In this document: one piece after another, positions 1 to 8,254 of the stretch
Numbering within the stretch: the first letter of the stretch is position 1
Layout of the letters: every line of letters begins with the position of its first letter
NCBI GenBank assembly: GCA_031280955.1
Contig: JAITGA010000023.1
Location: forward strand, 1-64,000
Direction of reading: 5' to 3'
Source of the DNA: Lachnospiraceae bacterium
Lineage (GTDB): Bacteria; Bacillota; Clostridia; Lachnospirales; Lachnospiraceae
Length of the DNA: 64,000 bases
Translations under genes and position numbers: made by a program
Notes under the pieces: model-generated
The model's input: only the letters and a program-made list of their open reading frames with translations
The model's database searches: none
Told to the model about the DNA's origin: nothing

Positions 1-128
1 ACTTTAATTTTACCACAAAAACGAAGCGGATTCCTCTTATTTTCGTGCTTTTCCAAATCTGGTTATAACCAAACACCACAAAAACGTCGATGTGGATAGG
101 TTTTGCGGAAACTCAAGAAAATTTACCC

Positions 129-157
129 TTGACAACTTTTCCCATATCACTTAATAT
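129..157 (+). promoter_or_regulatory. Sigma-A promoter of the ABC exporter operon
   Basis: TTGACA at 129-134, a 17-nt spacer and TAATAT at 152-157 give a near-consensus housekeeping promoter. Transcription should start near 164, leaving a leader of about 215 nt before the first ABC gene. A 12-bp perfect palindrome (TGGTTATAACCA, 60-71) lies upstream and could be an operator, but nothing further supports that. Confidence 0.85.
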
Positions 158-216
158 AAGCAAGCAACCAATTGATAGGGTGGAAATAGCACCTTGAGTT
201 CAGAAAGGAGGTAGAA

Positions 217-288
217 ATGAAGTTTATAGTTTCCGGTTATATGAGACAAATGAAGAATGAAATTACCTCCACGGCATCCCTTTTGTAA
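217..288 (+). CDS. Leader peptide of the ABC exporter operon (23 codons)
   Basis: This small reading frame starts with ATG at 217 behind AGGAGGT (206-212), one of the strongest ribosome binding sites in the window, and ends with TAA at 286. The peptide begins MKFIVSGYMRQ and has no recognisable domain. It lies between a consensus promoter and a transcription terminator hairpin, ahead of a two-gene multidrug-type ABC exporter. That arrangement matches the Bacillus subtilis bmrB leader of bmrCD, where ribosome position on the leader decides attenuation. Its codons 15-18 contain sequence that can pair with both the leader ribosome binding site and the terminator loop. Existence of the frame is seen; a regulatory role is inferred. 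Confidence 0.72.
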   Translation: MKFIVSGYMRQMKNEITSTASLL

Positions 289-314
289 ACAAGCGTATTT
301 ACCGCAAAAGACTC

Positions 315-349
315 CCCGCTATGGTAATTTCTGTAGCGGGATTTATTTT
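315..349 (+). terminator. Intrinsic terminator in the ABC operon leader
   Basis: CCCGCTA (315-321) and TAGCGGG (334-340) form a perfect 7-bp stem with a 12-nt loop, followed at once by ATTTATTTT. It sits 30 nt upstream of the first ABC gene, so it can act only as a conditional terminator. Confidence 0.75.
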
Positions 350-379
350 GGGGAAAGGTATTGACATTTACCGGAATAT

Positions 380-2182
380 ATGAGAACATATGTTCTTGAT
401 GGCAAAACATTACCGACCACGCAGGACGAAGTTGACATGAAGAAACTCAGCACCTATATATGGGAACACAAATTCGCCTACCTCTTCGGGGTTGTGGCGT
501 TAGTTATCGGCGTATCACTTGACATGGTTGCTCCCCTCATCAACCGCCGTCTGGTTGACGATGTCATCGTCGGCGGTCAGCTTGACCAACTCGGACGTTT
601 ACTACTGATGATTTTGGGTATCGGTTTGACACGTTCCGTCTTGTTTTATGCGAGGACATACTCTTATGATGTCGTAAGTGCCAAGATTTCCACCGACATG
701 CGTTCCCGTCTTTATCGCCATATCCAGTCGCTTAGTGCCGACTTTTTTGATCGCAACGGCACCGGTGAGTTGATGGCACGGGTCAAAGATGACATCGACC
801 GGATTTGGGAAGGGCTTTCCTATGTGGGGATGCTGATGTTGGAGGTCATCCTCCATACCTCTATGGCTCTTATTTTTATGTACCGTCTGAACCCGAAGAT
901 GTCGATTGCGCCTACGGCAGTTATGATCATTGCCGCCTCAATTGCCATCGTGATGGAGCGGCGGTTAGGAGCAGTTTACGGTGAAATCAGTGAGCAAAAC
1001 GCTAAGCTCAACACTACCGCCGAGGAGAATCTGACCGGAGTAAGGGTGGTCAAATCCTTTGCCCGTGAAAAGCACGAAATCAAAAAATTCCTCACCCATA
1101 ACCGCCGCTACAAAGAGCTGAATATGAAGCAGTCACGGGTCTTCATCAAGTACTACCCTTATCTCGCCATTGTCAGCCGGGTGCTGCCGCTCATCATTCT
1201 TTTGCAAGGTGGGTACATGGTCATCCAAGGAGAAATAACACTGGGGACTTTGGCGGCTTTCCTTGACTACTCGATCAACATCGTCTGGCCGCTGGAGATG
1301 CTGGGTTGGCTTACCAATGGCATGGCATCAGCCTTTGCCTCGAACAAGAAAATCAAGAAAATTTGTGCCGAAAAGCCGACGATTACAGAAATCGAAGTCC
1401 CGATATCAGTCGAGCCGATAAAGGGTAAGATTACTTTTGACAATGTCTCTTTCCAAAAGGAAGACCAATTCGAGATTTTGAAAAATGTCTCCTTCACCAT
1501 CATGCCCGGGCAGACAGTCGGTATCATGGGAGCGACCGGTTCCGGCAAGAGTTCGCTGATTCATTTGTTGCTCCGTCTTTATGACGTGACCGATGGGGCT
1601 ATCTATGTTGATGATGTCGATATCCGCCATATGTACCTCCATCAACTGCGTGGCTCTATCGGTGAAGTAATGCAGGATATCTTCCTGTTCTCGGATACAG
1701 TTTTTGAAAATGTCCGTCTGGGCAGGAGGGATATAATCGACATGAGAGCCGTTCGCACCGCTTCCCGCCAAGCCCATGCTGACAACTTCATTGAAAAGAT
1801 GGAGCGGCAATATGATACGGTCATTGGTGAGCGTGGTGTGGGACTTTCGGGCGGGCAAAAGCAACGTATCACCATCGCCCGCGCCTTGGCACGCCAAAAC
1901 CCGATTCTGATTCTTGATGACTCAACCTCGGCTCTCGATATGGAAACCGAGATGATGATTCAAGAAACGCTGGCAGAAATGCCGGCAGTGACCAAAATCA
2001 TCATCGGTCATCGCATTAGTGCCGTCTGTCAAGCCGATTTGATTTTGTTCCTCGACAAAGGAGAAATCGCTGAGCATGGCAATCATGCCGAGCTAATGGC
2101 GGCAAACGGACTTTATTACCAAACATATTTGGCACAATATAGCACACAGGCTAAAACACCGGAGGCAAGTTATGCCGATTAA
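380..2182 (+). CDS. Heterodimeric ABC exporter subunit, BmrC/YheI-like (degenerate Walker B)
   Basis: A 600-residue half-transporter with an N-terminal six-helix exporter membrane domain (about residues 30-330) and a C-terminal ATPase domain. Walker A GATGSGKSS lies near residue 383, the canonical signature LSGGQKQR near 489, and Walker B near 509 reads ILILDDSTS, with Asp where the catalytic Glu normally sits. It overlaps the next ABC gene by 11 bp, so the two should be coupled and form a heterodimer exporting drugs or lipids from the cytoplasm. Family knowledge: in BmrCD and TM287/288 one subunit carries exactly this Asp substitution. The ATG at 380 has a weak ribosome site; ATG at 437 (residue 20) is an alternative start. 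Expression is probably controlled by the upstream leader attenuator. Confidence 0.9.
   Translation: MRTYVLDGKTLPTTQDEVDMKKLSTYIWEHKFAYLFGVVALVIGVSLDMVAPLINRRLVDDVIVGGQLDQLGRLLLMILGIGLTRSVLFYARTYSYDVVSAKISTDMRSRLYRHIQSLSADFFDRNGTGELMARVKDDIDRIWEGLSYVGMLMLEVILHTSMALIFMYRLNPKMSIAPTAVMIIAASIAIVMERRLGAVYGEISEQNAKLNTTAEENLTGVRVVKSFAREKHEIKKFLTHNRRYKELNMKQSRVFIKYYPYLAIVSRVLPLIILLQGGYMVIQGEITLGTLAAFLDYSINIVWPLEMLGWLTNGMASAFASNKKIKKICAEKPTITEIEVPISVEPIKGKITFDNVSFQKEDQFEILKNVSFTIMPGQTVGIMGATGSGKSSLIHLLLRLYDVTDGAIYVDDVDIRHMYLHQLRGSIGEVMQDIFLFSDTVFENVRLGRRDIIDMRAVRTASRQAHADNFIEKMERQYDTVIGERGVGLSGGQKQRITIARALARQNPILILDDSTSALDMETEMMIQETLAEMPAVTKIIIGHRISAVCQADLILFLDKGEIAEHGNHAELMAANGLYYQTYLAQYSTQAKTPEASYAD
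383..396. promoter_or_regulatory. LexA/DinR-box-like palindrome at the first ABC gene start
   Basis: AGAACATATGTTCT is a perfect 14-bp palindrome whose core GAAC-ATAT-GTTC fits the Firmicutes SOS box pattern GAACRNRYGTTY. It overlaps the first codons of the ABC gene as called from 380 and lies 17 nt after a TTGACA (361-366) that lacks a good -10. One such core is expected by chance in a window this size, so function is uncertain. Confidence 0.25.
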
Positions 2183-3944
2183 CGCCACTACCGACGACGA
2201 ACAACTATCAACCACGAAGAAAAGCGTGACGATTATCCGCCTGCTTCGTTATCTGCTTACTTACAAGAAGCGGATTATCATTGTCATGTTCATCATGGCT
2301 TACATTGTCACGGCTGCTCTTATCAATCCCTTGATTATGGAAGCTGCGATTGACAACTACATCCGCCCCGGCAACTTCCAGGGCTTGGTTCATCTGGTTA
2401 TTTTTGCCGTCAGTGTCAATGTCGTTCTCGTCATCTGCATCCGCGTCCGCCTTTATCTAATGGCGGATATGTGTAATGATGTTTTGGTAACCATCAGGCA
2501 GGAGCTTTATACCCATATCCAGACCCTTGACTTTCATTTCTTTGACAAACGACCGACAGGAAAAGTCCTTGCCCGGATTATCGGTGACATCAACTCGCTC
2601 CGTGAGGTATTGGCAAATTTCGTCACCACCTTGATTCCTGATTTCCTGACGGTTGTAGCGGTAGTGGTGATCATGTTCGTGAAAAACCCGCCCTTGGCGG
2701 CAGCAGCACTTTCAAGCTTCCCGCTTTTGGTAATCGGGATGTTCTTGATCCAGCACTTCTCCCACAAGCTGTGGCAGATATTCCGCCGCAAGTCATCAAA
2801 CCTAAACGCTTTCGTCCACGAAAATCTCTCGGGAATCCGGGTAGTTCAGGGTTTTGCCGCCGAAGATGAGGCTACAGCCGATTTTGCGCAGCTGACAGAG
2901 GAACACCGGGTATCCTTCAACCGCGCTGTCAGGGTCAACAATCTCTTTTGGTCGGTGGTTGATATTTGTTGGTTCGTTAGTCTGGCAGTGATGTACTATG
3001 TCGGTATCATGATTATCGGTACTGATAAGATTACCTTAGGGACATTCATCGCTTTTGGTGCTTATGTATCGATGTTCTGGCAACCGCTGCTCAATCTCTC
3101 CAACTTCTATAATCAATTGCTTACCAATATCGCCGGAGCAGAGCGGGTGTTTGAAATCCTTGATACTCCCGCCGAGATTACCGATGCCAGTCAAGTAAGC
3201 GAACTCCCCCCCATCGTTGGGAAAGTGACTTTTTCCGATGTCAGTTTTTCATATGATGAAGGTACTGTCGTCCTTGACAATGTCAGCTTCACTGTTGAAG
3301 CAGGAGAAACCATTGCCCTTGTCGGTCCGACGGGAGCGGGCAAAACCACGATTGTCAATCTCATCAGCCGTTTTTACGATGTTCAACAAGGGACTGTTGC
3401 CATTGATGATATCGATGTGAAGACTGTCTCGATTGAAAGCCTGCGCCAACAGATGGGGATTATGACCCAGGACACTTTCCTGTTCTCAGGTACTATCCGT
3501 GATAATATCCGTTATGGGAAACTTGATGCAACTGATGAGGAAATCATCGAAGCCGCCAAGGCAGTACGTGCCCATGACTTCATCATGGAGATGGAAAAAG
3601 GTTATGACTATGAACTGTCGGGGCGAGGCGGCGGTTTGTCGATTGGTCAAAAGCAACTACTGGCATTTGCGCGAACGATGGTTTCCAAACCACGAATCTT
3701 GATTCTGGATGAGGCTACTTCGAGTATAGATACCCATACTGAGCTATTGATTCAAAAAGGTATCGCCTCATTACTGCATGGACGTACCTCATTCGTAATC
3801 GCCCACCGTCTGTCCACCATCCGTTCTGCCGATCGTATTTTTGTCATTGACGAAGGACATATCGTTGAAGAAGGAAATCATGATGAGCTAATGGCGATGG
3901 GTGGCTTATATCATGGGCTTCAAAAAGCGCAGATGGTTGAGTAA
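2172..3944 (+). CDS. Heterodimeric ABC exporter subunit, BmrD/YheH-like (degenerate signature)
   Basis: The 590-residue partner half-transporter. A membrane domain (about residues 30-330) is followed by an ATPase domain with Walker A GPTGAGKTT near 385, signature LSIGQKQ near 488 (second Gly position altered from LSGGQ) and an intact Walker B ILILDEATS near 509 with the catalytic Glu. In the heterodimer, this altered signature would face the Asp-bearing Walker B of the upstream subunit, giving one degenerate and one competent ATP site, as known for BmrCD and TM287/288. The start ATG overlaps the end of the preceding gene. It probably exports hydrophobic compounds; no substrate can be assigned. 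Confidence 0.9.
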   Translation: MPINATTDDEQLSTTKKSVTIIRLLRYLLTYKKRIIIVMFIMAYIVTAALINPLIMEAAIDNYIRPGNFQGLVHLVIFAVSVNVVLVICIRVRLYLMADMCNDVLVTIRQELYTHIQTLDFHFFDKRPTGKVLARIIGDINSLREVLANFVTTLIPDFLTVVAVVVIMFVKNPPLAAAALSSFPLLVIGMFLIQHFSHKLWQIFRRKSSNLNAFVHENLSGIRVVQGFAAEDEATADFAQLTEEHRVSFNRAVRVNNLFWSVVDICWFVSLAVMYYVGIMIIGTDKITLGTFIAFGAYVSMFWQPLLNLSNFYNQLLTNIAGAERVFEILDTPAEITDASQVSELPPIVGKVTFSDVSFSYDEGTVVLDNVSFTVEAGETIALVGPTGAGKTTIVNLISRFYDVQQGTVAIDDIDVKTVSIESLRQQMGIMTQDTFLFSGTIRDNIRYGKLDATDEEIIEAAKAVRAHDFIMEMEKGYDYELSGRGGGLSIGQKQLLAFARTMVSKPRILILDEATSSIDTHTELLIQKGIASLLHGRTSFVIAHRLSTIRSADRIFVIDEGHIVEEGNHDELMAMGGLYHGLQKAQMVE

Positions 3945-3966
3945 AGTGACGCGCATGAAAAGATAT

Positions 3967-3990
3967 TTGCGCAAGATTCTTGCGCAATTT
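3967..3990. terminator. Bidirectional terminator between converging ABC and glycosyltransferase genes
   Basis: TTGCGCAAG (3967-3975), a 3-nt loop and CTTGCGCAA (3979-3987) form a 9-bp stem followed by TTT on the plus strand. It sits between the two converging genes, so it could serve both. Confidence 0.6.
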
Positions 3991-3995
3991 AGTTG

Positions 3996-4964
3996 CTAAC
4001 GTAGATATTCTTCAACAATATAACGGGGGCGTTGCTTGGTTTCCATGTATATCTTGCCAATGTATTCGCCGACGATACCGAGGGCAAAGAGGATAAGTCC
4101 GCCTATCACCCAAACGGAAATCATTAAAGTCGTCCAACCGGGGATGGTAGCCCCCATGAAAAACCTGACCAGCGAATATATCGACATGGCAATGCTGACT
4201 AGTATGATCAAAATACCCAAGCCCGTTATCAGCCTCAGCGGACGGACACTTAGTGAGGTTATTCCCTCAACGGCAAAGGAAATCATTTTGCGGAGGGGAT
4301 ATTTGCTCTCCCCGGCAAATCGTTCCCCGCGATCATAATAAACGATATCATGGGAAAATCCGATTTTCGGCACGATACCCCGCAAGAAAAGGTTTACTTC
4401 ACCAAACTCAGCCAAACCCTGTAAAGCACGTTTGCTCATCAAGCGATAATCAGCATGATTACTGACGGTATTCACCCCGATTCCATTCATCAAGCGATAA
4501 AAAAACCTTGCTGAAGTTTTCTTGAAGAAACTGTCCGTATCCCGCTTTTTCCTGACCCCATAGACTATATCCGTACCCGCAAGGAATTTATCCACCATTT
4601 GGTCAACGGCATCGATATCATCCTGGAGGTCAGCATCCATGGAAATGACCATGTCGGCATCGTCCATCACCGTCATTAACCCCGCTAACAATGCACTTTG
4701 ATGTCCGCAGTTGCGGCTTAAATTAACACCACCGAAATACGGCGAACGGTTATTTTGCTCCTTAATAAGTTGCCAGGTAGCATCACCTGAACCGTCATTT
4801 ACGAAGATAATTTTGCTGGCAGTTGAAACCTTTCCTTGCTCAATGAGACTGCCAAGCTTCTTTTCCAGACGGTTGGCAGTCTCCTGTAAGACTTCTTCTT
4901 CATTATAACAAGGAACTACAATGTAAAGAGTATTGTTCATAGGCTTTCTTATATCTTGACACAC
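3996..4964 (-). CDS. Family 2 glycosyltransferase, DPM1/GtrB/YkoT type, two C-terminal membrane helices
   Basis: An N-terminal GT-A domain opens with YIVVPCYNEEE and has the metal-binding SMDADLQDD segment; it is followed by two membrane helices (about residues 235-300). Such enzymes transfer a sugar from UDP- or GDP-sugar to a polyprenyl phosphate at the inner membrane face, supplying glycosylation of wall polymers or surface structures. The gene is last in gap-pgk-tpiA-GT, 3 nt after tpiA, so it is probably co-transcribed with glycolytic genes. The called start is GTG at 4964 with no visible ribosome site; ATG at 4940 (residue 9) fits the domain boundary better. Acceptor and sugar are unknown. 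Confidence 0.85.
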   Translation of the reverse strand: MCQDIRKPMNNTLYIVVPCYNEEEVLQETANRLEKKLGSLIEQGKVSTASKIIFVNDGSGDATWQLIKEQNNRSPYFGGVNLSRNCGHQSALLAGLMTVMDDADMVISMDADLQDDIDAVDQMVDKFLAGTDIVYGVRKKRDTDSFFKKTSARFFYRLMNGIGVNTVSNHADYRLMSKRALQGLAEFGEVNLFLRGIVPKIGFSHDIVYYDRGERFAGESKYPLRKMISFAVEGITSLSVRPLRLITGLGILIILVSIAMSIYSLVRFFMGATIPGWTTLMISVWVIGGLILFALGIVGEYIGKIYMETKQRPRYIVEEYLR

Positions 4965-4967
4965 TTA

Positions 4968-5714
4968 CTAATAATTCACAATTTTGCCAAAATCAGGTTT
5001 GAGTGAAGCACCACCGACTAAACCGCCATCGATATCAACTTGGGTAAATAAGTCAGCCGCTGTCTCTGCTGTGACCGAACCGCCATACTGGATGCGAACA
5101 GCCGCTGCCACCGCTTCATCATAAAGTTCACTGATCAACACCCGGATAGCCGCACAAACCTCTTGTGCTTGTTCTGTCGTTGCCACTTTGCCGGTTCCGA
5201 TAGCCCAAATCGGCTCATAAGCGATGACTGCTTTCTTCACTTGCTCGCTACTGACACCCAACAGTGCAATCTTGATCTGCTGACGGACGAAATCAATCGT
5301 AATCCCCTGCTCCCGTTGGGTCAGGGTCTCACCGCAGCATATAATCGGCGTTAATCCATACTCGAATGCCTTTAATACCTTTTGATTGACCATTACATCA
5401 CTCTCGGCAAAGTATTCACGGCGTTCCGAATGACCGATGATGACATAGGAAACCCCGGCATCTACAAGCATCGGCGCAGATATTTCTCCTGTGAAAGCAC
5501 CGCTGTCTGCCATGTACATATTTTGCGCCCCGATGGCTATCTTCGTCCCCTTGACTGCTGCTACGGCGGGAATAATACTAATCGACGGTACGCAAAAGAC
5601 GACATCGACATCATCACTTGCCACCACCGGACTAAGGACGGCAATCAGTTCAACCGCCTTGGCGGGGGTCATGTTCATCTTCCAATTACCTGCTACTATC
5701 TTTCTTCTGGACAT
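4968..5714 (-). CDS. tpiA: Triosephosphate isomerase
   Basis: A 248-residue cytoplasmic TIM-barrel enzyme converting dihydroxyacetone phosphate and glyceraldehyde 3-phosphate. Visible: substrate-binding Asn/Lys in the N-terminal GNWKMN, catalytic His in IIGHSERRE, catalytic Glu in [12 protein letters not shown], and phosphate-binding YGGSV. Length is normal for the family. The start ATG follows an AGAGGAG site. It lies 18 nt after pgk in a gap-pgk-tpiA order common in Firmicutes; phosphoglycerate mutase and enolase do not follow, and a glycosyltransferase takes that place. Confidence 0.97.
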   Translation of the reverse strand: MSRRKIVAGNWKMNMTPAKAVELIAVLSPVVASDDVDVVFCVPSISIIPAVAAVKGTKIAIGAQNMYMADSGAFTGEISAPMLVDAGVSYVIIGHSERREYFAESDVMVNQKVLKAFEYGLTPIICCGETLTQREQGITIDFVRQQIKIALLGVSSEQVKKAVIAYEPIWAIGTGKVATTEQAQEVCAAIRVLISELYDEAVAAAVRIQYGGSVTAETAADLFTQVDIDGGLVGGASLKPDFGKIVNY

Positions 5715-5732
5715 GTCATTCTCCTCTTCTGG

Positions 5733-6938
5733 TTATTTGTCACTCGCCGCAACTACTCCCGGCAGTTCTTTTCCTTCCAGGAATTCAAGCGAAGCTCCCC
5801 CTCCTGTCGAGATATGGGTCACGGAATCGGCAAAACCTAATTGATTGATAGCTGCCGCCGAATCTCCGCCGCCTATAATCGTTGTCGCATCGGTATCTGC
5901 CAAAGCCTTGGCAACGGCAATCGTTCCGGCGGCAAGGACAGGATTTTCAAAGACTCCCATCGGTCCGTTCCAGACGACTGTTTTCGCTGTTTTTACGGCA
6001 GCGGCAAACAAAGCGGCACTCTCCGGTCCAATATCAAGCCCCATCATATCGGCAGGTATTTGGTCACACGCTACGGCTTTGACTTCGATTTCGGCATCAA
6101 TGGGATTGGGAAAAGCCTTGGCAACAACAACATCCTTGGGAAGGACTATGTTTTTGCCCAGTTTAGCGGCTTTGTCAAGCATTTCCTTACAGTATTCGAG
6201 CTTTTCCTCGTCTACCAGTGAACATCCGATTTCCATTCCCTCAGCCTTCAAAAATGTAAAGAGCATCCCGCCGCCGATAATCAAAGTATCACATTTATCA
6301 ATCAAGTTGGCGATGACACTCAGTTTGTCAGATACTTTCGCTCCTCCAAGGATGGCAACGAACGGACGGACGGGATTTTCGATGGCATTTCCGAGGAAAT
6401 CTATTTCCTTTTGCATCAGATACCCGACTGCCGCCTGTTCCTTTAAGTTGGCAACACCGACATTGGAACAATGAGAACGATGAGCCGTTCCGAAAGCATC
6501 ATTGACGAAGACATCACATATTGATGCCAAATCCTGCGAGAACGCCTCACCCATTTTGCCCTCCTCAGGACGAAAACGGGTATTTTCCAATAAAATGACT
6601 TCGCCGTCTTTCATTACTGCCACGGCAGCACGGACATTTTCACCCACTACCTCATCATCAGCAACGAACTTGACCTCCTGCCCCAACAGCTCCGTGAGAC
6701 GTTTCGCCACCGGTGCAAGCGAGAGTGATGGTGTCGGCCCTTTGGCTTTTCCCAGATGGGAACAAAGAATCAGCTTTGCCCCATCCGCCAGTAACTTCCG
6801 TATCGTCGGCAATGCGGCAACGAGGCGGTTGTCATCGGTTATCTCCCCCTCTTTCATCGGTACATTAAAATCACAACGACAAAGTACTCGTTTGCCGCTT
6901 GTGCACAAATCATCAATTGTAAGTTTTGTTAGTTTCAT
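5733..6938 (-). CDS. pgk: Phosphoglycerate kinase
   Basis: A 401-residue cytoplasmic enzyme of normal length, transferring phosphate from 1,3-bisphosphoglycerate to ADP. Visible: N-terminal substrate signature [12 protein letters not shown], the AHRSHCSN segment, the hinge region, and the C-terminal nucleotide loop GGGDSAAAI followed by [16 protein letters not shown] at 6938 follows an AGAGGA site. It lies between gap and tpiA, separated from gap by an 89-nt spacer with a hairpin (6988-7010). Confidence 0.97.
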   Translation of the reverse strand: MKLTKLTIDDLCTSGKRVLCRCDFNVPMKEGEITDDNRLVAALPTIRKLLADGAKLILCSHLGKAKGPTPSLSLAPVAKRLTELLGQEVKFVADDEVVGENVRAAVAVMKDGEVILLENTRFRPEEGKMGEAFSQDLASICDVFVNDAFGTAHRSHCSNVGVANLKEQAAVGYLMQKEIDFLGNAIENPVRPFVAILGGAKVSDKLSVIANLIDKCDTLIIGGGMLFTFLKAEGMEIGCSLVDEEKLEYCKEMLDKAAKLGKNIVLPKDVVVAKAFPNPIDAEIEVKAVACDQIPADMMGLDIGPESAALFAAAVKTAKTVVWNGPMGVFENPVLAAGTIAVAKALADTDATTIIGGGDSAAAINQLGFADSVTHISTGGGASLEFLEGKELPGVVAASDK

Positions 6939-6987
6939 TTTGTCCTCTGCTTCTTATCCCATACGGGAAAACCATTCAATCAGCGGA

Positions 6988-7010
6988 GGGTTCGATCAGC
7001 GACCGAACCC
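6988..7010 (-). other. Hairpin in the gap-pgk intercistronic region
   Basis: GGGTTCG (6988-6994) and CGAACCC (7004-7010) form a 7-bp stem with a 9-nt loop. No T-run follows on the minus strand, so it is more likely an RNA stability or processing element than a terminator. It could raise gap transcript over pgk, as reported for gapA operons in other Firmicutes; that role is inferred. Confidence 0.5.
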
Positions 7011-7027
7011 CCTGTTGACTTTCTTCC

Positions 7028-8044
7028 TTAGGCATCAAGTTCTGCCAGATATTTAATTGTTCTAATCATTTGATAAGTATAACTGCTTTCATTGTCATAC
7101 CATGATACAACCTGCACGAGGGTGTTACCGTCGTCCATCGCTGATACCATCGTCTGGGTGGCATCGAAGATAGAACCATAAGTCGAGCCAATTACGTCCC
7201 CGGAGACAATCTCATCTTCCGTATAACCGTAGGATTCATCAGCTGCTGCCTTCATCGCCGCATTGATTTCATCCTTGGTGACTGCTCCTTTTACGACAGC
7301 AATCAAAATCGTAGAAGAACCTGTCATCGTCGGTACACGCTGGGCAGAGCCAATCAGCTTGCCGTTTAGCTCAGGGATAACCAAACCGATTGCTTTGGCA
7401 GCGCCGGTCGAGTTGGGAACAATATTGACAGCGGCGGCACGAGCGCGGCGTAAATCGGCTTTCGGGTGCGGCCCGTCAAGTGTCATCTGATCACCGGTAT
7501 AAGCATGAACAGTCGTCATAATACCTGACTTAATGGTTGCAAGGTCATTGAGGGCTTTTGCCATCGGTGCCAAGCAGTTGGTCGTGCATGAAGCGGCGGA
7601 CACCAACGTGTCAGAAGCGTCGAGAATGTTGTGGTTGACATTGAAAACAACCGTCTTCACGTCATTACCGGCAGGAGCGGAAATAATGACTTTTTTTGCT
7701 CCCGCATCAAGATGGGCAGTTGCGCCCGCCTTTGAAGCAAAGAATCCGGTACATTCAAGCACCACATCAACATCAAGCTCTTTCCAAGGAAGTTCCTTGG
7801 GGTCACGCTGGGCATAGATTTTGATGGTTACGCCATCAACGGTGATTGAATCATCACCGGCAGTCACTTTATCACATAACTCGTATCTGCCTTGGGCGGA
7901 ATCATACTTTAACAAATGTGCCAACATTGTTGGGCTGGTCAAGTCGTTGATTGCCACGACCTCATATCCGGCGGCACCGAACATTTGCCTGAACGCCAAA
8001 CGCCCAATCCTGCCAAATCCATTGATTGCTACTTTTACTGCCAT
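7028..8044 (-). CDS. gap: Glyceraldehyde-3-phosphate dehydrogenase, type I
   Basis: The NAD-binding domain begins [19 protein letters not shown] and the active-site segment [15 protein letters not shown] carries the nucleophilic Cys. The C-terminal [11 protein letters not shown] is characteristic. It oxidises glyceraldehyde 3-phosphate to 1,3-bisphosphoglycerate in the cytoplasm. I chose ATG at 8044 because AGGAGG lies 8 nt upstream; in-frame ATGs at 8065 and 8050 lie before or too close to that site. First gene of the gap-pgk-tpiA-GT operon, behind a promoter at 8089-8117 that abuts the tandem palindromic array. Confidence 0.97.
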   Translation of the reverse strand: MAVKVAINGFGRIGRLAFRQMFGAAGYEVVAINDLTSPTMLAHLLKYDSAQGRYELCDKVTAGDDSITVDGVTIKIYAQRDPKELPWKELDVDVVLECTGFFASKAGATAHLDAGAKKVIISAPAGNDVKTVVFNVNHNILDASDTLVSAASCTTNCLAPMAKALNDLATIKSGIMTTVHAYTGDQMTLDGPHPKADLRRARAAAVNIVPNSTGAAKAIGLVIPELNGKLIGSAQRVPTMTGSSTILIAVVKGAVTKDEINAAMKAAADESYGYTEDEIVSGDVIGSTYGSIFDATQTMVSAMDDGNTLVQVVSWYDNESSYTYQMIRTIKYLAELDA

Positions 8045-8088
8045 TGTCATTTCCTCCTGTTTCATTACTTCGCTAACACAGCATTGCT

Positions 8089-8117
8089 ATTTTAACCTCT
8101 TTGATGATAAAATGCAA
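8089..8117 (-). promoter_or_regulatory. Promoter of the gap operon
   Basis: On the minus strand TTGCAT (8117-8112), 17 nt, then TAAAAT (8094-8089). The -35 box directly touches the first unit of the 23-bp repeat array (8118-8209), placing the array where an activator, or a repressor of the divergent gene, would bind. Confidence 0.7.
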
Positions 8118-8209
8118 GAGACATTTACATAAATATCTCAGAGATGTTTATGTAAATTTCTCATAGACATTTGCATAAATGTCTCAGAGACGTTTACGTA
8201 AATGTCTCA
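8118..8209. repeat. Four tandem 23-bp near-palindromic units between gap and a PHP phosphatase gene
   Basis: Units at 8118-8140, 8141-8163, 8164-8186 and 8187-8209 have no spacers. Each is an imperfect inverted repeat of the form GAGAC-N12-GTCTC followed by A, with a TTTAC-GTAAA-like inner arm. Substitutions often keep or alter arm symmetry together (inner ACAT, ATGT, GCAT, ACGT). It lies just upstream of the gap -35 box and before the divergent gene at 8255. Most likely a multi-site operator for an unidentified dimeric regulator. Confidence 0.8.
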
Positions 8210-8254
8210 AAGAAAAGAGTAAAGAAAAAAGTAACAATACCGCAGGAGGATGAA

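Larger units (their letters stand above)
207..349 (+). promoter_or_regulatory. Attenuator with mutually exclusive RNA pairings
   Basis: Three complementary segments are visible. GGAGGTA (207-213, the leader ribosome binding site) can pair with TACCTCC (264-270). GAAATTACC (259-267), overlapping that segment, can instead pair with GGTAATTTC (323-331), which forms the loop of the terminator hairpin at 315-340. A ribosome stalled on or leaving the leader peptide would choose between these folds. This is the architecture expected for drug-responsive ribosome-mediated attenuation; the inducer cannot be read from sequence. Confidence 0.65.

Noticed and set aside
8118..8209. Tandem 23-bp units considered as a CRISPR array
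   Set aside because: Units are contiguous with no spacers, are palindromic, and no cas gene is present.
8171..8254. N-terminal extension of the PHP phosphatase from TTG 8171
   Set aside because: It would be encoded by the repeat array; ATG 8255 has a far better ribosome site and fits the domain start.
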